From NCBI RefSeq assembly GCF_030730905.1, contig NZ_JAVAMP010000011.1, positions 101,054-165,053 on the forward strand: 64,000 bases of DNA, written 5' to 3'. Shown one piece after another: positions 27,851 through 38,639 of the stretch (position 1 is the stretch's first letter; each line of letters starts with the position of its first letter). This DNA comes from Chengkuizengella axinellae (GTDB lineage: Bacteria > Bacillota > Bacilli > Paenibacillales > KCTC-33759). The notes beneath the pieces were generated by a model. The model saw only the letters and a list, made by a program, of their open reading frames with translations. It did no database searches and was not told the DNA's origin. The position numbers and the translations under genes were made by a program.

Positions 27851-28480
27851 TTAATATTTTTCCAATATTGTGAGCATTTGTTGATATTCTTCCTCACTTA
27901 AATGCTCTTTCATCGTTGCTTCTATTTCTAATAGTTCATTTACAGTTACCCCTTCTTCCATTATAGTAGATAGTTTTTGAAGCTCTCCTGAAGGTAAGTT
28001 GGATATGATGAGTGAAAAAATAGTCATCTTATCCTCATCAGAAAGCAAGTCTTTTGTGCTTGTAAACGCTTCTGCTGTAAATAAAACCTCTTCTGGTGCC
28101 AATCCCTGCTCCTCTATAGAATATTCTTGCTGATTCCACACTTCTACAGCATCTATATCATCACTCTCTTCTACATCAGTATAATCATCATATATGTTAT
28201 CTTGAGTTGGTTCTGAGTTCTGCTTTTCATGCTCGTTGATGAATTCTTCCAATGAAGAGTTACCCTTATCCTCAGAATTTATATTTGTAAGATTCTCTTG
28301 ATTCACAAAATAGGAAAGGACATCCGATATTTGTACTTTTGGCAATGTGTTTTCTCCATCAAATTGACCCATGAGCCGATCAACATATAAATTAACCATA
28401 AACCATACGATAAACAAAGTTAAACTACTAATTAAAACGGTTTGAAACAATGTCTTACTTATCCAAACTATGAACTTCAT
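27851..28480 (-). CDS. Hypothetical membrane-anchored acidic protein
   Basis: A 209-residue protein with one N-terminal helix (about 8-32, LFQTVLISSLTLFIVWFMV) and a strongly acidic extracytoplasmic part. The C-terminal 65 residues form helices with repeated motifs (LSDEDKMTIFSLI, LSEEEYQQMLTIL). No known domain recognised. The start at 28480 has AGGAGG 6 nt upstream. It precedes the M23 peptidase gene by 72 nt on the same strand, so the two are probably cotranscribed; a role with the wall enzyme or WalK is inference. Confidence 0.7.
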   Translation of the reverse strand: MKFIVWISKTLFQTVLISSLTLFIVWFMVNLYVDRLMGQFDGENTLPKVQISDVLSYFVNQENLTNINSEDKGNSSLEEFINEHEKQNSEPTQDNIYDDYTDVEESDDIDAVEVWNQQEYSIEEQGLAPEEVLFTAEAFTSTKDLLSDEDKMTIFSLIISNLPSGELQKLSTIMEEGVTVNELLEIEATMKEHLSEEEYQQMLTILEKY

Positions 28481-28682
28481 ATTCATCCTCCTGCCAATGC
28501 TGTATTTAAAACTATATAATTGACAGTATTGACTATATTGAGTCATTTTCATTCCTATATTTTTAAAACTTTTTCTTTTAATTGTCATGAACGATGAAAC
28601 ATTTTTTTATAAGGAAGAGAATCTATGAAATAAAAATACGATCGTTTTGGTTAAAGTAAGAAATTTATTAACTGATTAATTC

Positions 28683-30170
28683 CTACATTATATATAAGGG
28701 GGATAGAGTTTCATTTAAACGCTTATAAACAGCAAATCTTTCTTTATAAATCTCATGGTGTTTTTGATTCGGTAGACAACTTGATTTCATCGGAATATAT
28801 GGTTTGATTTCTGATAGACTAGAAACTTCTCCTATACTATAAAGACCCATCCAAGCTGCACCCCAAGCAGAGCTTTGATAACTTTGCGGAACATGAATTT
28901 CTTGATTAAACATATCCGCTAATATTTGAATCCAAAGATCCGATCTGGCAAACCCACCGCTTGCATAAAGCTTAGTTCCTTGACCAACTATTTTTTCTAA
29001 TGCTTCACTCACATGATAAATACTAAAAACAACACCCTCCAATCCTGCCCGAATAATATGCTCTTTTCCATGTCTTATTGTTAATCCAAATAAGTTTCCT
29101 TTTGCTTGTGGATTCCAAATCGGTGCTCTTTCCCCATTTAAATAAGGTAAAAAAATAATACCTTCTGCTCCAGGCTGTACGTTGCTGCATAATTGTGTTA
29201 ATTGATCATAATCAGTATTTGAACCTAATAAATCCTTTAACCACTTTAATACAATACCTCCATTGTTGACTGGCCCCCCTACGAGTGATAACTGGTCAGT
29301 AAATGCATAACAAAATGTTTTTTGTTTTGAGTCTATTTTTGGTTGTTGTGTCATTTGACGAATGGCTCCACTAGTCCCAATTGTAATGGCCATCTCACCC
29401 GGTTCAATAGCACCAATGCCCAAATTAGCTAAAGGTCCATCAGTGGCTCCTATGACAAAAGGTATATCTTTACCAAATCCTATCTTTTCGGAAATGGATT
29501 TTTTCATTCCATACAAAACATGTGATGGGGGTTTGGGAAAAAATAACTGCTCTTCTGTAATACCTGCTAACTTTAATGCAGTTTGATCCCATGTTAATTC
29601 TGAAAAGTTAAATAAACCTGTTGCAGCAGCAACGGAATAATCAACAACCTCTTGCCCAAACCAACGATACAGCAAAAATTCTTTGATCGATACAAACTTA
29701 GATGCTTTTTGATATGGAGTATATTGGTTTTCCTTCATCCACATTAACTTCATAAGTGGAGACATTGGATGGATTGGCGTACCCGTTTTTTTGTAGAGGT
29801 CTATACCAAGTCTCTCATTTCGCAGCCTTTCTGCCTGATCCATACTTCGACCATCCGCCCAAGTAATAGATGGAGATAGTGGATCACCTTCTTCATCCAT
29901 ACAAATCAATGAATGCATGGCACATGATAATCCAACGGTTAATATTTGATACTTGTCTATATTTTTTTCATGTATAACTTTATATATAACTTGTATTGTG
30001 GCTTTTTCTATTTCCAAAGGATCTTGCTCTGCCCAACCCTCTCTTGGTGTATGCAATGGATATTCTATCTCCTTTTCTGAAATAACCTGTCCTATTAAAT
30101 CGAATAAAACCGCCTTTACACTTGTTGTGCCGATATCTAATCCAATGACATATTTATTTTTCATTATCAA
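28683..30170 (-). CDS. gntK: Gluconokinase (FGGY family carbohydrate kinase)
   Basis: A protein of about 495 residues with the two-domain FGGY fold. The N-terminal phosphate-binding motif is GLDIGTTSVKAVL, followed by AMHSLICMD and SITWADGRS, which are typical of gluconokinases, and TDGPLANLGIGA and ASGGFARSDLW in the second domain. It phosphorylates gluconate to 6-phosphogluconate. The start is either TTG at 30170, well placed behind AGGTGG, or ATG at 30164. No gluconate permease, dehydrogenase or GntR gene is adjacent, so the usual gnt operon is absent here. Confidence 0.85.
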   Translation of the reverse strand: MIMKNKYVIGLDIGTTSVKAVLFDLIGQVISEKEIEYPLHTPREGWAEQDPLEIEKATIQVIYKVIHEKNIDKYQILTVGLSCAMHSLICMDEEGDPLSPSITWADGRSMDQAERLRNERLGIDLYKKTGTPIHPMSPLMKLMWMKENQYTPYQKASKFVSIKEFLLYRWFGQEVVDYSVAAATGLFNFSELTWDQTALKLAGITEEQLFFPKPPSHVLYGMKKSISEKIGFGKDIPFVIGATDGPLANLGIGAIEPGEMAITIGTSGAIRQMTQQPKIDSKQKTFCYAFTDQLSLVGGPVNNGGIVLKWLKDLLGSNTDYDQLTQLCSNVQPGAEGIIFLPYLNGERAPIWNPQAKGNLFGLTIRHGKEHIIRAGLEGVVFSIYHVSEALEKIVGQGTKLYASGGFARSDLWIQILADMFNQEIHVPQSYQSSAWGAAWMGLYSIGEVSSLSEIKPYIPMKSSCLPNQKHHEIYKERFAVYKRLNETLSPLYIM

Positions 30171-30240
30171 ATCAATCCACCTACTTCGTTCATCCTCTAT
30201 AATCTAGTTTATTTCATTATATTTTATTCTGTTTCATAAT

Positions 30241-30262
30241 AAAAACGCCTATCGGCGTTCTT
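30241..30262 (-). terminator. Short hairpin with T-run between gntK and purA
   Basis: AACGCC and GGCGTT form a 6-bp stem with a 4-nt loop; on the minus strand it runs into TTTTT. Since purA already has a terminator at 30385-30411, this second one may act as back-up or stop an unseen transcript. Confidence 0.55.
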
Positions 30263-30384
30263 CAATAATCTAAAAAAGCTTCTCTGTTTACAATTTCTAT
30301 AAACAACATAACATTAATTTATAAATTCATAAGTTATAAGAAAATCATCTAGCGGTGATCTTTCAGAGGTAAATTCCATATCAT

Positions 30385-30411
30385 AAAAAAAGTTCGGCAT
30401 ACGCCGAACTT
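30385..30411 (-). terminator. purA terminator
   Basis: On the minus strand AAGTTCGGC and GCCGAACTT form a 9-bp perfect stem around 4 nt, with a run of T residues behind it. It starts 15 nt after the purA stop. Confidence 0.92.
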
Positions 30412-30425
30412 CATTTTAATTAGAT

Positions 30426-31715
<1,290 letters not shown>

Positions 31716-31849
31716 CTACCTCCCAGTAGATGATATACCAATATATTTAAGTTACTCATATAGAGTAAAACTTACTACTAATCTAGAAAAATTTATGATT
31801 TTGATTAATCAGCAACCTAAGTTTAGCAATGTAAGCTATTAAAGTCAAT

Positions 31850-31890
31850 AAAAAAACGAACAATTCTATATGATAAAATAAAATTGTTCG
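31850..31890 (-). terminator. Terminator of the gdpP-rplI-dnaB unit
   Basis: On the minus strand CGAACAATT and AATTGTTCG form a 9-bp stem around an AT-rich loop, followed by seven T residues, 29 nt after the dnaB stop. Confidence 0.88.
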
Positions 31891-31918
31891 GAAATGTGAA
31901 AATCTATTCATTTATGAG

Positions 31919-33280
31919 TTACTGGCCTACAGCATCTGGTAATTCGTGAGATCGATCCAAATTAACAAATTTATTATAATGTTTCATAAATACAAGCTCT
32001 ACCGTCCCAACTGGACCGTTACGTTGTTTTGCAATAATAATTTCAATAATATTTTTCTTCTCTGATTCTTTATCATAATAATCATCTCTATATAAAAAGG
32101 CCACGATATCTGCATCCTGCTCTATAGATCCCGATTCACGTAAATCAGACATCATAGGTCTCTTATCTTGTCTCTGCTCTACACCACGGCTTAACTGAGA
32201 TAATGCAATGACAGGCACCTCTAACTCTCTAGCTAAAGCCTTCAAGTTTCGAGAGATTTCTGAAACCTCCTGTTGTCGATTATCTCCATTCCCTCTTCCG
32301 TGAATTAATTGCAAATAATCAATAAGAATAATGCCTAAACCATGTTCTTTTTTTAGCTTGCGGCATTTAGAGCGTATCTCAGAAACCGTTAAACCAGGTG
32401 AATCATCAATAAAGATTTTTGCTTCAGATAAAGCTCCAATGGCCATGGTCATTTTTTCCCAGTCATCTTCTTCTAAAGCACCTGTTCTTAAACGACCTGC
32501 ATCAACATTTGACTCGGCACAAATAATACGTTGGACTAGCTGGCTGGCTGACATCTCAAGACTAAAAATAGCGACAGTCTCTTTTGATCGAACACCAACA
32601 TTTTGAGCAATATTCAAGGCAAAGGCCGTTTTACCTACTGAAGGCCTTGCGGCTACGATGATCAAATCATTTGGTTTAAACCCTGTTGTCATCTTATCTA
32701 AATCCGTAAATCCAGAAGGAACACCTGAGAGTCCTCCTTTGTGATTATATAGAAACTCGACCTGTTCAAACACATCCATTAACACATCTTTTATGGCAAT
32801 AAATCCATTGTTCTGTCTTCGATTTGAAATTTCCAGTATTTTTTGCTCTGCCTCACCTAGCAAATTACTAATATCCTCTGAGCTAGTATAACCATTGCTC
32901 ACGATTTGAGTTGCTGTTCGAATCAATCTGCGTAAGATCGATTTTTCCTCTATGATTTTTGCATAATAATCAACATTTGCTGAGGTAGGAACTGCATTTG
33001 CAAGTTCTGATAAATAACTGACGCCTCCAATATCTTCTAGCCACTGCTTATCCTGTAATCTGGCTGTGACAGTAACTAAGTCTATTGGTTCTTGTTCCTC
33101 CCCTAAGGATACGATTACTTCAAAAATCCTCTGATGGGAGGTTTTATAAAAATCATCTTCTTTTATGATCTCCAAAGCTGTGATCAGTGCTTCACTATCT
33201 AATAAAATAGCTCCGATGACTGCTTGTTCTGCTTCAATATTTTGTGGAGGTATACGATCAAAAAACGCTTCACCACTCAT
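31919..33280 (-). CDS. dnaB: Replicative DNA helicase
   Basis: A 453-residue hexameric helicase (DnaC in B. subtilis naming). The N-terminal domain runs from about 8 to 110 (PPQNIEAEQAVIGAIL), the RecA-type ATPase from about 180 with Walker A ARPSVGKTAFAL and Walker B IILIDYLQLI, and SLEMSASQLVQR between. No intein is present. It lies directly downstream of rplI, as in other Bacillales. Confidence 0.98.
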   Translation of the reverse strand: MSGEAFFDRIPPQNIEAEQAVIGAILLDSEALITALEIIKEDDFYKTSHQRIFEVIVSLGEEQEPIDLVTVTARLQDKQWLEDIGGVSYLSELANAVPTSANVDYYAKIIEEKSILRRLIRTATQIVSNGYTSSEDISNLLGEAEQKILEISNRRQNNGFIAIKDVLMDVFEQVEFLYNHKGGLSGVPSGFTDLDKMTTGFKPNDLIIVAARPSVGKTAFALNIAQNVGVRSKETVAIFSLEMSASQLVQRIICAESNVDAGRLRTGALEEDDWEKMTMAIGALSEAKIFIDDSPGLTVSEIRSKCRKLKKEHGLGIILIDYLQLIHGRGNGDNRQQEVSEISRNLKALARELEVPVIALSQLSRGVEQRQDKRPMMSDLRESGSIEQDADIVAFLYRDDYYDKESEKKNIIEIIIAKQRNGPVGTVELVFMKHYNKFVNLDRSHELPDAVGQ

Positions 33281-33308
33281 CTTGAACTTCCCCTTTAGTC
33301 TATTTCGA

Positions 33309-33752
33309 TTATTCTTCTGTCACTTGTACTTTAGCGACTGCTGTTACTTCTGGATGTAATTTAATCGGTACTTTTGTAACGCCTAGGTTGCGAATAGGAG
33401 AATCTAATTCAATCTTTCTTTTATCTACTACAATTTTATGTTTTTTAAGTTCCTCTGCAATTTGTTTGTTCGTAATGGAACCAAATAAACGTCCACCTTC
33501 ACCGGCTTTTGTTTTCATCTCTATTGTAGTTGATTCTATTTTTTTAGCTAATAATTCTGCATCTGCTTTCTGTTGATCTTTCTTTTTCTGTTCTGACTTC
33601 TTCTTTTGCTCCAATTGTTTTACATTAGATCCTGTAGCTTCTTTCACTAATCCTTTAGGGATTAAAAAGTTTCTAGCATAACCTTCTGATACATTTTTAA
33701 CCTCACCTTTTTTCCCTTGACCTTTGACATCTTGTAAAAAGATTACTTTCAT
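33309..33752 (-). CDS. rplI: 50S ribosomal protein L9
   Basis: A 147-residue ribosomal protein with the classic N-terminal domain ([34 protein letters not shown]), a connecting helix and a C-terminal RNA-binding domain ([14 protein letters not shown]). Its start codon overlaps the gdpP stop (ATGA), so the two are translationally coupled. Confidence 0.98.
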   Translation of the reverse strand: MKVIFLQDVKGQGKKGEVKNVSEGYARNFLIPKGLVKEATGSNVKQLEQKKKSEQKKKDQQKADAELLAKKIESTTIEMKTKAGEGGRLFGSITNKQIAEELKKHKIVVDKRKIELDSPIRNLGVTKVPIKLHPEVTAVAKVQVTEE

Positions 33753-35707
33753 TTTAATAACCCCTCTTCCTTAATTGTTTCTGACAATACTTGTTCCAAC
33801 CGTTCTTTGACTTCCTCTACACTACCTTCAATTTGAGCTCCTGAATTGGAAAAATGACCACCGCCACCCATTCGCTCCATCAAGATTTGAACGTTAACTT
33901 CTCCTAAGGATCTGGCACTTAATCCCACTTTTCCATCTGGTCGCTCACTTATAACTAAAGAAGCCATTACATCTGTCATATTTAACAATGTATCAGCAAC
34001 CTTTGCAATGATCAACTGTGAATTTTTGTGATTTGGTTTTGCAACCGCTATAGCAATATGATCATATACAATTTTTGCATTTTTTATAATTTCGATTTGC
34101 TGTAAATACTCGTGTAAATCTTCCTTTAGCATTCTCTGTACAGTGGAGGAGTTGGCTCCATTTCTACGTAAAAATGATGCCGCTTCAAATGTTCTTGCTC
34201 CAGTGCGAAGAGAAAAGCTTTTAGTATCTACAACTATCCCCGCTAACATTGCAGTCGCTTCTAATTTATCAAGCGAGATTTTATCATGGAAATATTGTAG
34301 AATTTCAGTAATTAATTCACAAGTAGATGAAGCATAATGCTCGATATAAACTAAAGTAGGTTCATTAATGAATTCTTCACTTCTTCTATGATGGTCAACT
34401 ACAAAAATACGTTGAGCAATTTGCAATAATCTTGGTTCTGGAACCATCGAAGCTTTATGAGTATCAACTACACAAACTAAAGTTTGTTTATCTATCAATT
34501 GCAAAGCTTGTTCAGGTGAAATAAAGCTTTGCTTCAATAATTCATGGTTTTCTACTTCATCCATTAACGACTGAATGGCAGGATTCACATCCTCCAACAC
34601 TATATAACCTTGTTTATCACTAAGTCTTGCTGCTTTAAGCAATCCAATAGCAGCACCTATAGAATCCATGTCAGGATAAATGTGTCCCATGATCATTACA
34701 TTTTCACTTTCTCTTATTAATTCCCTAAGTGCATGAGAAATGACCCTTGCTCTAACCCTAGTTCCCTTCTCAACTGCATTTGACCTTCCACCATAAAACT
34801 TAAGATTTTGGCCTGATTTAATTGCAGCCTGATCTCCACCTCTACCTAGCGCGATATCTAAACTGGTTTGCATAATGGAACCAAGCTCAACTAAATGGTC
34901 TTCTCCAGATGAGATTCCAATACTTAATGTTAGAGGAATTTTAAGATCAGCTGTCATATCGCGAACCGTATCTAATATATCAAATCGTGAACCTTCTAAA
35001 GCCTCTAATATTTTTTGGTTCATCATCATTAAAAACTTGTCTGAAGATATTCTTCGCATGTATAACCCATATTGATTGGACCATTCTGTCAGTTCACTGA
35101 TGACTTTAGCTAAAATTAAACTTCTAGTTTTATCATCCATTCCTTGTGTTGCTTCATCAACATTATCCATCATAATGATACCCATAGCTGGTTTTTCTTC
35201 TTCATGTTTTACGATTAGATTTTTATAATCTGTAATGTTTGTAAAATAAATTAATCTTTCCTCATTCTTTTTCAATACTTGATAGTGCTGATCATGAATG
35301 AAAACATCATATTCTGCATTTTCATCTTCTTCTTCAAACACAGGAAATATATCGTTTACTGACTCGCCGATGACAGATTCCTTGTTTAACATTTGAGCAA
35401 TGTAAGGGTTGTGCCATTCAATCTTTTTTTCCTCATCATATAAAACCATTCCGATTGGCAATTCATGTATGACCTCGTTACCAGCTTTTTTTACTCGATG
35501 TGAAAGTGTCATTACATAATCATGTAGATCCTTATGAAATGTTTTATCTGCTCTTATTGACAAGAGTAACAGTACACATCCAATTACTAAAGCTACGACA
35601 GCAATGATCCATTCATAAACAAACATAACAATGATGAGTGCAAAAAATAAAATGTAACTAAATATGGTATGAAGGTTTTGCCATCGATTCATAAGAAACT
35701 TAGGCAT
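33749..35707 (-). CDS. gdpP: Cyclic-di-AMP phosphodiesterase
   Basis: A 652-residue membrane protein. Two helices occupy about residues 12-52, followed by a PAS-like domain (about 85-150), a degenerate GGDEF domain (about 170-300) and a DHH-DHHA1 hydrolase. Catalytic motifs are [26 protein letters not shown] and [12 protein letters not shown]. It cleaves c-di-AMP to pApA and so tunes potassium and wall homeostasis. It follows the YybS gene and is coupled to rplI, the standard yybS-gdpP-rplI-dnaB order. Confidence 0.96.
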   Translation of the reverse strand: MPKFLMNRWQNLHTIFSYILFFALIIVMFVYEWIIAVVALVIGCVLLLLSIRADKTFHKDLHDYVMTLSHRVKKAGNEVIHELPIGMVLYDEEKKIEWHNPYIAQMLNKESVIGESVNDIFPVFEEEDENAEYDVFIHDQHYQVLKKNEERLIYFTNITDYKNLIVKHEEEKPAMGIIMMDNVDEATQGMDDKTRSLILAKVISELTEWSNQYGLYMRRISSDKFLMMMNQKILEALEGSRFDILDTVRDMTADLKIPLTLSIGISSGEDHLVELGSIMQTSLDIALGRGGDQAAIKSGQNLKFYGGRSNAVEKGTRVRARVISHALRELIRESENVMIMGHIYPDMDSIGAAIGLLKAARLSDKQGYIVLEDVNPAIQSLMDEVENHELLKQSFISPEQALQLIDKQTLVCVVDTHKASMVPEPRLLQIAQRIFVVDHHRRSEEFINEPTLVYIEHYASSTCELITEILQYFHDKISLDKLEATAMLAGIVVDTKSFSLRTGARTFEAASFLRRNGANSSTVQRMLKEDLHEYLQQIEIIKNAKIVYDHIAIAVAKPNHKNSQLIIAKVADTLLNMTDVMASLVISERPDGKVGLSARSLGEVNVQILMERMGGGGHFSNSGAQIEGSVEEVKERLEQVLSETIKEEGLLK

Positions 35708-35749
35708 AGTAATATCGCTCCTCGTGTTTTTTTCAAATATTTCTGTCTG

Positions 35750-36634
35750 TTATCTCGAGGTCATTCCTTTTCTTATATCGAATGCAATGTCTAACATTCC
35801 AATAAAACTAAAAATAGGTGTTAGAAATGGTGACAAGATGATACCTAGATAAGGGAGAAACTTCCAACCTTTTTTATCAGCAATAAAAAACAAAAATGAA
35901 AAAGCTTGCAAACAAAAAACAAACGATAATAACGGTATTAAATTAACCGTGATTAATAACGCATAAGAACCGTCTTCTGGATTCATAATTAATTGCAAAA
36001 GCAATGCAGCAAAATAGTACCACACTAACGATTTTGGTAATTTCCAATCTTTGATCGACTTCAGTTTAGGGATATGTATATCCATTTTTTGAAGAATCAA
36101 TCGACTTATGAAGTGAGATGCAGCTACAATTAAACTGGCACTCATAATTAGATAAAATGGTAGCATATTTTTCAATAACAACAATGTTTCTTCTGTTGCA
36201 ATTTGACTGAATTCGGGATATTCGTTCGTAACCTCTATAACGATTACTTCCATAGCTTTTACGGCATTAAATCCTAGTAAAGAACCTAAAAACAAAGTTG
36301 AAATAAATAAAACCAATACGCTGATTATCCCCATAAATAAGGCAGTTCCGGCAGAGCCTTTTTTATAAGAACTCCCCATAATAACAGAAGGAATACTTAT
36401 AAATAATGATAAAAGCACGATCCCAATAGATAGATCTGGGAACAATAAACAAGTTCCAATTATGCTGACGATATATTGAATAACAAAATGTTTTCGTTCT
36501 AGGATAACAAATAAGACAATGGCTGGAACTAACATCATACTGAATGTAAAAATACTTAAAGGTGTTATTAAGGATATTAATATTAAAATGAAGGCTATAC
36601 TCCATATTAATGATTTCCAGCTGTACTTTGACAA
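35750..36634 (-). CDS. yybS: DUF2232 membrane protein, YybS family
   Basis: A 294-residue protein with about seven or eight membrane helices. Position before gdpP and the late SFLFFIADKKGWKFLPYLGIIL are typical of YybS. The family resembles substrate-binding components of ECF-type transporters, but function is unproven. The start is TTG behind GAGGTG at 7 nt; the first residues are MSKYSWKSL. Confidence 0.88.
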   Translation of the reverse strand: MSKYSWKSLIWSIAFILILISLITPLSIFTFSMMLVPAIVLFVILERKHFVIQYIVSIIGTCLLFPDLSIGIVLLSLFISIPSVIMGSSYKKGSAGTALFMGIISVLVLFISTLFLGSLLGFNAVKAMEVIVIEVTNEYPEFSQIATEETLLLLKNMLPFYLIMSASLIVAASHFISRLILQKMDIHIPKLKSIKDWKLPKSLVWYYFAALLLQLIMNPEDGSYALLITVNLIPLLSFVFCLQAFSFLFFIADKKGWKFLPYLGIILSPFLTPIFSFIGMLDIAFDIRKGMTSR

Positions 36635-36732
36635 AACACTTCACCTCATGCAGTTTCTCTTTTTGAACCATCTAGTGTACCAGGATGGATTATTATATTA
36701 TATCATAAATATGGTATTTTGCTTGACTAGCT

Positions 36733-36810
36733 ATACAAAAACTACTGTGTAAGCCTCTCTGAGATCTCGTTGAATCAACGACTTGCCATTATGCTTAAGT
36801 TATAAAAAAA
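36733..36810. repeat. Intergenic structured repeat, copy C
   Basis: ACAAAAACTACTGTG, then CCTCTCTGAGATCTCGTTGAATC, split by few changes from copies at 44.7 and 63.7 kb; alignment by eye to the copy at 63734 gives about 29 of 41 identical positions. It is followed by CTTAAGTTATAAAAAA, also found after the copy at 44.8 kb. It lies between yybS and rpsR. Confidence 0.6.
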
Positions 36811-36840
36811 GACAGTAAGGATATCCTTATTGTCTTTTTT
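36804..36840 (-). terminator. Terminator of the rpsF-ssb-rpsR operon
   Basis: On the minus strand AAGACAATAAGGATATCCTTACTGTCTT folds as a near-perfect hairpin with one mismatch, followed by seven T residues, 12 nt after the rpsR stop. Confidence 0.92.
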
Positions 36841-36852
36841 ATAACCACTAAC

Positions 36853-37164
36853 TTATTCAGTTGTGTATGGCAACAATGCGATTTGACGAGCACGTTTGAT
36901 CGCAATTGTTAATTCGCGTTGATACTTAGCAGAAGTACCAGTTACTCTGCGAGGTAAAATTTTGCCTCTTTCACTGATAAATTTCTTTAATGTATCTATA
37001 TCTTTATAATCAATGTGTTTAATTTTATTTACTGTGAAATAACAAACTTTACGGCGCTTGCCTCTTCCACCTCTACGACCGCCAAATTTGCGCTCTCTGC
37101 GTTCAGGACGCTCAGGACGTTCGGATCGTTGTTCATTACGTTCTTCAGTTTTGTTTTCGCTCAT
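36853..37164 (-). CDS. rpsR: 30S ribosomal protein S18
   Basis: The C-terminal 75 residues ([22 protein letters not shown] onward to [12 protein letters not shown]) are standard S18. The N-terminus is extended by about 28 residues made mainly of Arg, Glu, Gly and Pro ([20 protein letters not shown]). The ribosome site GGAAGGAG supports this start. The tail is probably disordered and may touch rRNA. S18 binds S6 in the platform of the small subunit, and both genes share this operon. Confidence 0.97.
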   Translation of the reverse strand: MSENKTEERNEQRSERPERPERRERKFGGRRGGRGKRRKVCYFTVNKIKHIDYKDIDTLKKFISERGKILPRRVTGTSAKYQRELTIAIKRARQIALLPYTTE

Positions 37165-37199
37165 TCTTTTTCATCTCCTTCCAAGGTATGTTCTTTTAA

Positions 37200-37649
37200 T
37201 TAAAATGGTAGGTCATCATCCGATATGTCGATAGGTTTACTATCATCTGAAAAAGGATCTTGATTCATTGGTTTTCTAGAAGGTTCAACTGGCATTCCAG
37301 GATCTTGATTATACTGATCATCGCGTGGTGTATTTCCGGATTCAAGGAATCTAACATTATCTGCAACAATTTCAGTGACATAAACACGTCTTCCTTCATT
37401 GTTTTCATAATTTCGAACCTGAATTCTTCCTTCAATTGCTGTTAAACGGCCTTTTCGCAAATAATTTGCACATGTTTCCGCCAACTTCCTCCAAGTTACA
37501 ATATTGATAAAGTCCGCTTCTCGCTGACCTTGACCATTTGTAAAAGGACGATCCACTGCTAAAGTAAACTGTGTCACTGCAACACCAGATGGTGTGTAAC
37601 GAAGTTCAGGATCCTTTGTTAATCTACCTATTAGAATAGAACGATTCAT
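37200..37649 (-). CDS. ssb: Single-stranded DNA-binding protein
   Basis: A 149-residue protein. The OB fold occupies residues 1-105 ([37 protein letters not shown]). A flexible linker and the acidic tip SDDDLPF follow; this tip recruits repair and replication partners. It lies between rpsF and rpsR, the usual place for the essential SsbA. Confidence 0.98.
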   Translation of the reverse strand: MNRSILIGRLTKDPELRYTPSGVAVTQFTLAVDRPFTNGQGQREADFINIVTWRKLAETCANYLRKGRLTAIEGRIQVRNYENNEGRRVYVTEIVADNVRFLESGNTPRDDQYNQDPGMPVEPSRKPMNQDPFSDDSKPIDISDDDLPF

Positions 37650-37682
37650 CAGCGTAACCCCCTCTCAGATTTCACGTAAAAT

Positions 37683-37973
37683 TTACTCAACAACATCATT
37701 AACGACCAAATGACGGACAGTTTCATCCGAAATTCTCATCACGCGATCTAGTTCATCTACAACTGCTGATTCAGCAGTAAAGTTTACAAGAACATAGAAT
37801 CCATCACGGAATTTATCGATCTCATACGCTAAACGACGTTTTCCCATCACATCATGTTTAGAGATTTCACCGCCACCATTATTAATGATACCTTGGAACT
37901 TTTCTACCGTTGCATCTACTGCTTCCTGTTCAATGTCAGGACGGATAATGTACATTAATTCATACTTGCGCAT
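37683..37973 (-). CDS. rpsF: 30S ribosomal protein S6
   Basis: A 96-residue ribosomal protein starting MRKYELMYIIRPDIEQEAV and containing GKRRLAYEIDKFRDGFYVL. It heads the rpsF-ssb-rpsR operon and pairs with S18. GAGGAGG precedes the start. Confidence 0.98.
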   Translation of the reverse strand: MRKYELMYIIRPDIEQEAVDATVEKFQGIINNGGGEISKHDVMGKRRLAYEIDKFRDGFYVLVNFTAESAVVDELDRVMRISDETVRHLVVNDVVE

Positions 37974-37979
37974 GTTTAT

Positions 37980-38055
37980 TTCACCTCCTCTTGGACTAAC
38001 GGCCCCTTATATAAAGGAGCAAGGAGCGAGACTAGCTTAAATACTCGCACTTAGA
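37980..38055 (-). promoter_or_regulatory. Probable S6:S18 autoregulatory leader of rpsF
   Basis: On the minus strand two hairpins precede the ribosome site: GCGAG paired with CTCGC (38026-38050), and GCTCCTT paired with AAGGGGC (38003-38020) followed directly by CCG. A stem with an adjacent CCG is characteristic of the rpsF leader motif bound by S6:S18 in many bacteria. The fold is judged by eye only. Confidence 0.45.
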
Positions 38056-38286
38056 CTAATATATCAAAAATAACAATTTAATTCAACAAGTTTAAATCTT
38101 TTCTCAAACTCCATAGAAATTTCAACCTATTTGATTGCTTCATCCAGCTTTAGTTTAAATACTCACTTCATATGATTAATTAATTTCATCATTTCATGTT
38201 TTTTTAATATGGATATTTTAGTTATTTATAAATTTAAAAAGAATGGGAAAATTATAAATGATCTTAAATATTGGAGGGATTAAACG

Positions 38287-38475
38287 ATGGGAGAAAAAAC
38301 CGAATTTGAACCAGGGGATAAAGTCCCTAATGACGGAAAATATATTGAAATAGGCGAGAAATCCTTTCATATGGGAATCACTGACCCCAAGATTGTAAAT
38401 TTACAAAAAGGAGATCATTTTCCAGGTACGAAAAATGATAATCGAAAATGGAGCCGAGCTTCAAAAAATAGTTAA
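38287..38475 (+). CDS. yjzC: YjzC family protein
   Basis: A 62-residue basic protein matching the YjzC family pattern: FEPGDKVPNDGKYIEIGE at residues 7-24 and KGDHFPGTKNDNRKWSRA near the end. Function unknown; no membrane segment or signal. The start is behind GGAGGG. It is a single-gene unit with a terminator. Confidence 0.85.
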   Translation: MGEKTEFEPGDKVPNDGKYIEIGEKSFHMGITDPKIVNLQKGDHFPGTKNDNRKWSRASKNS

Positions 38476-38483
38476 AACCCATT

Positions 38484-38516
38484 AAAAAACCGATATCCTT
38501 TTTATCGGTTTTTTAA
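38484..38516 (+). terminator. yjzC terminator
   Basis: AAAACCGATA and TATCGGTTTT form a 10-bp stem with a 7-nt loop; both flanks are A- or T-rich, so it may serve both strands and the small gene at 38524. Confidence 0.9.
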
Positions 38517-38523
38517 CCTCATG

Positions 38524-38634
38524 CTAAGAATGTTGTAAATACCCTACGACGTATCCCAAAATTACCCCTGCCATATATGCTAAGATGTGAATTTTCGGAA
38601 CTTTCTTTGTTTTATTATTTTCTGGATTTTTCAT
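38524..38634 (-). CDS. 36-residue single-pass membrane protein
   Basis: The minus strand from ATG at 38634 reads a Lys/Asn-rich polar start (MKNPENNKTKKVPKI), one membrane helix (HILAYMAGVILGYVVGYL) and a short tail ending LQHS. AGGGAG lies 7-8 nt before the ATG, and the bidirectional terminator at 38484-38516 lies just behind the stop. Basic residues before the helix predict the N-terminus inside. Too short for usual gene finders; function unknown. Confidence 0.6.
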   Translation of the reverse strand: MKNPENNKTKKVPKIHILAYMAGVILGYVVGYLQHS

Positions 38635-38639
38635 CTGGT

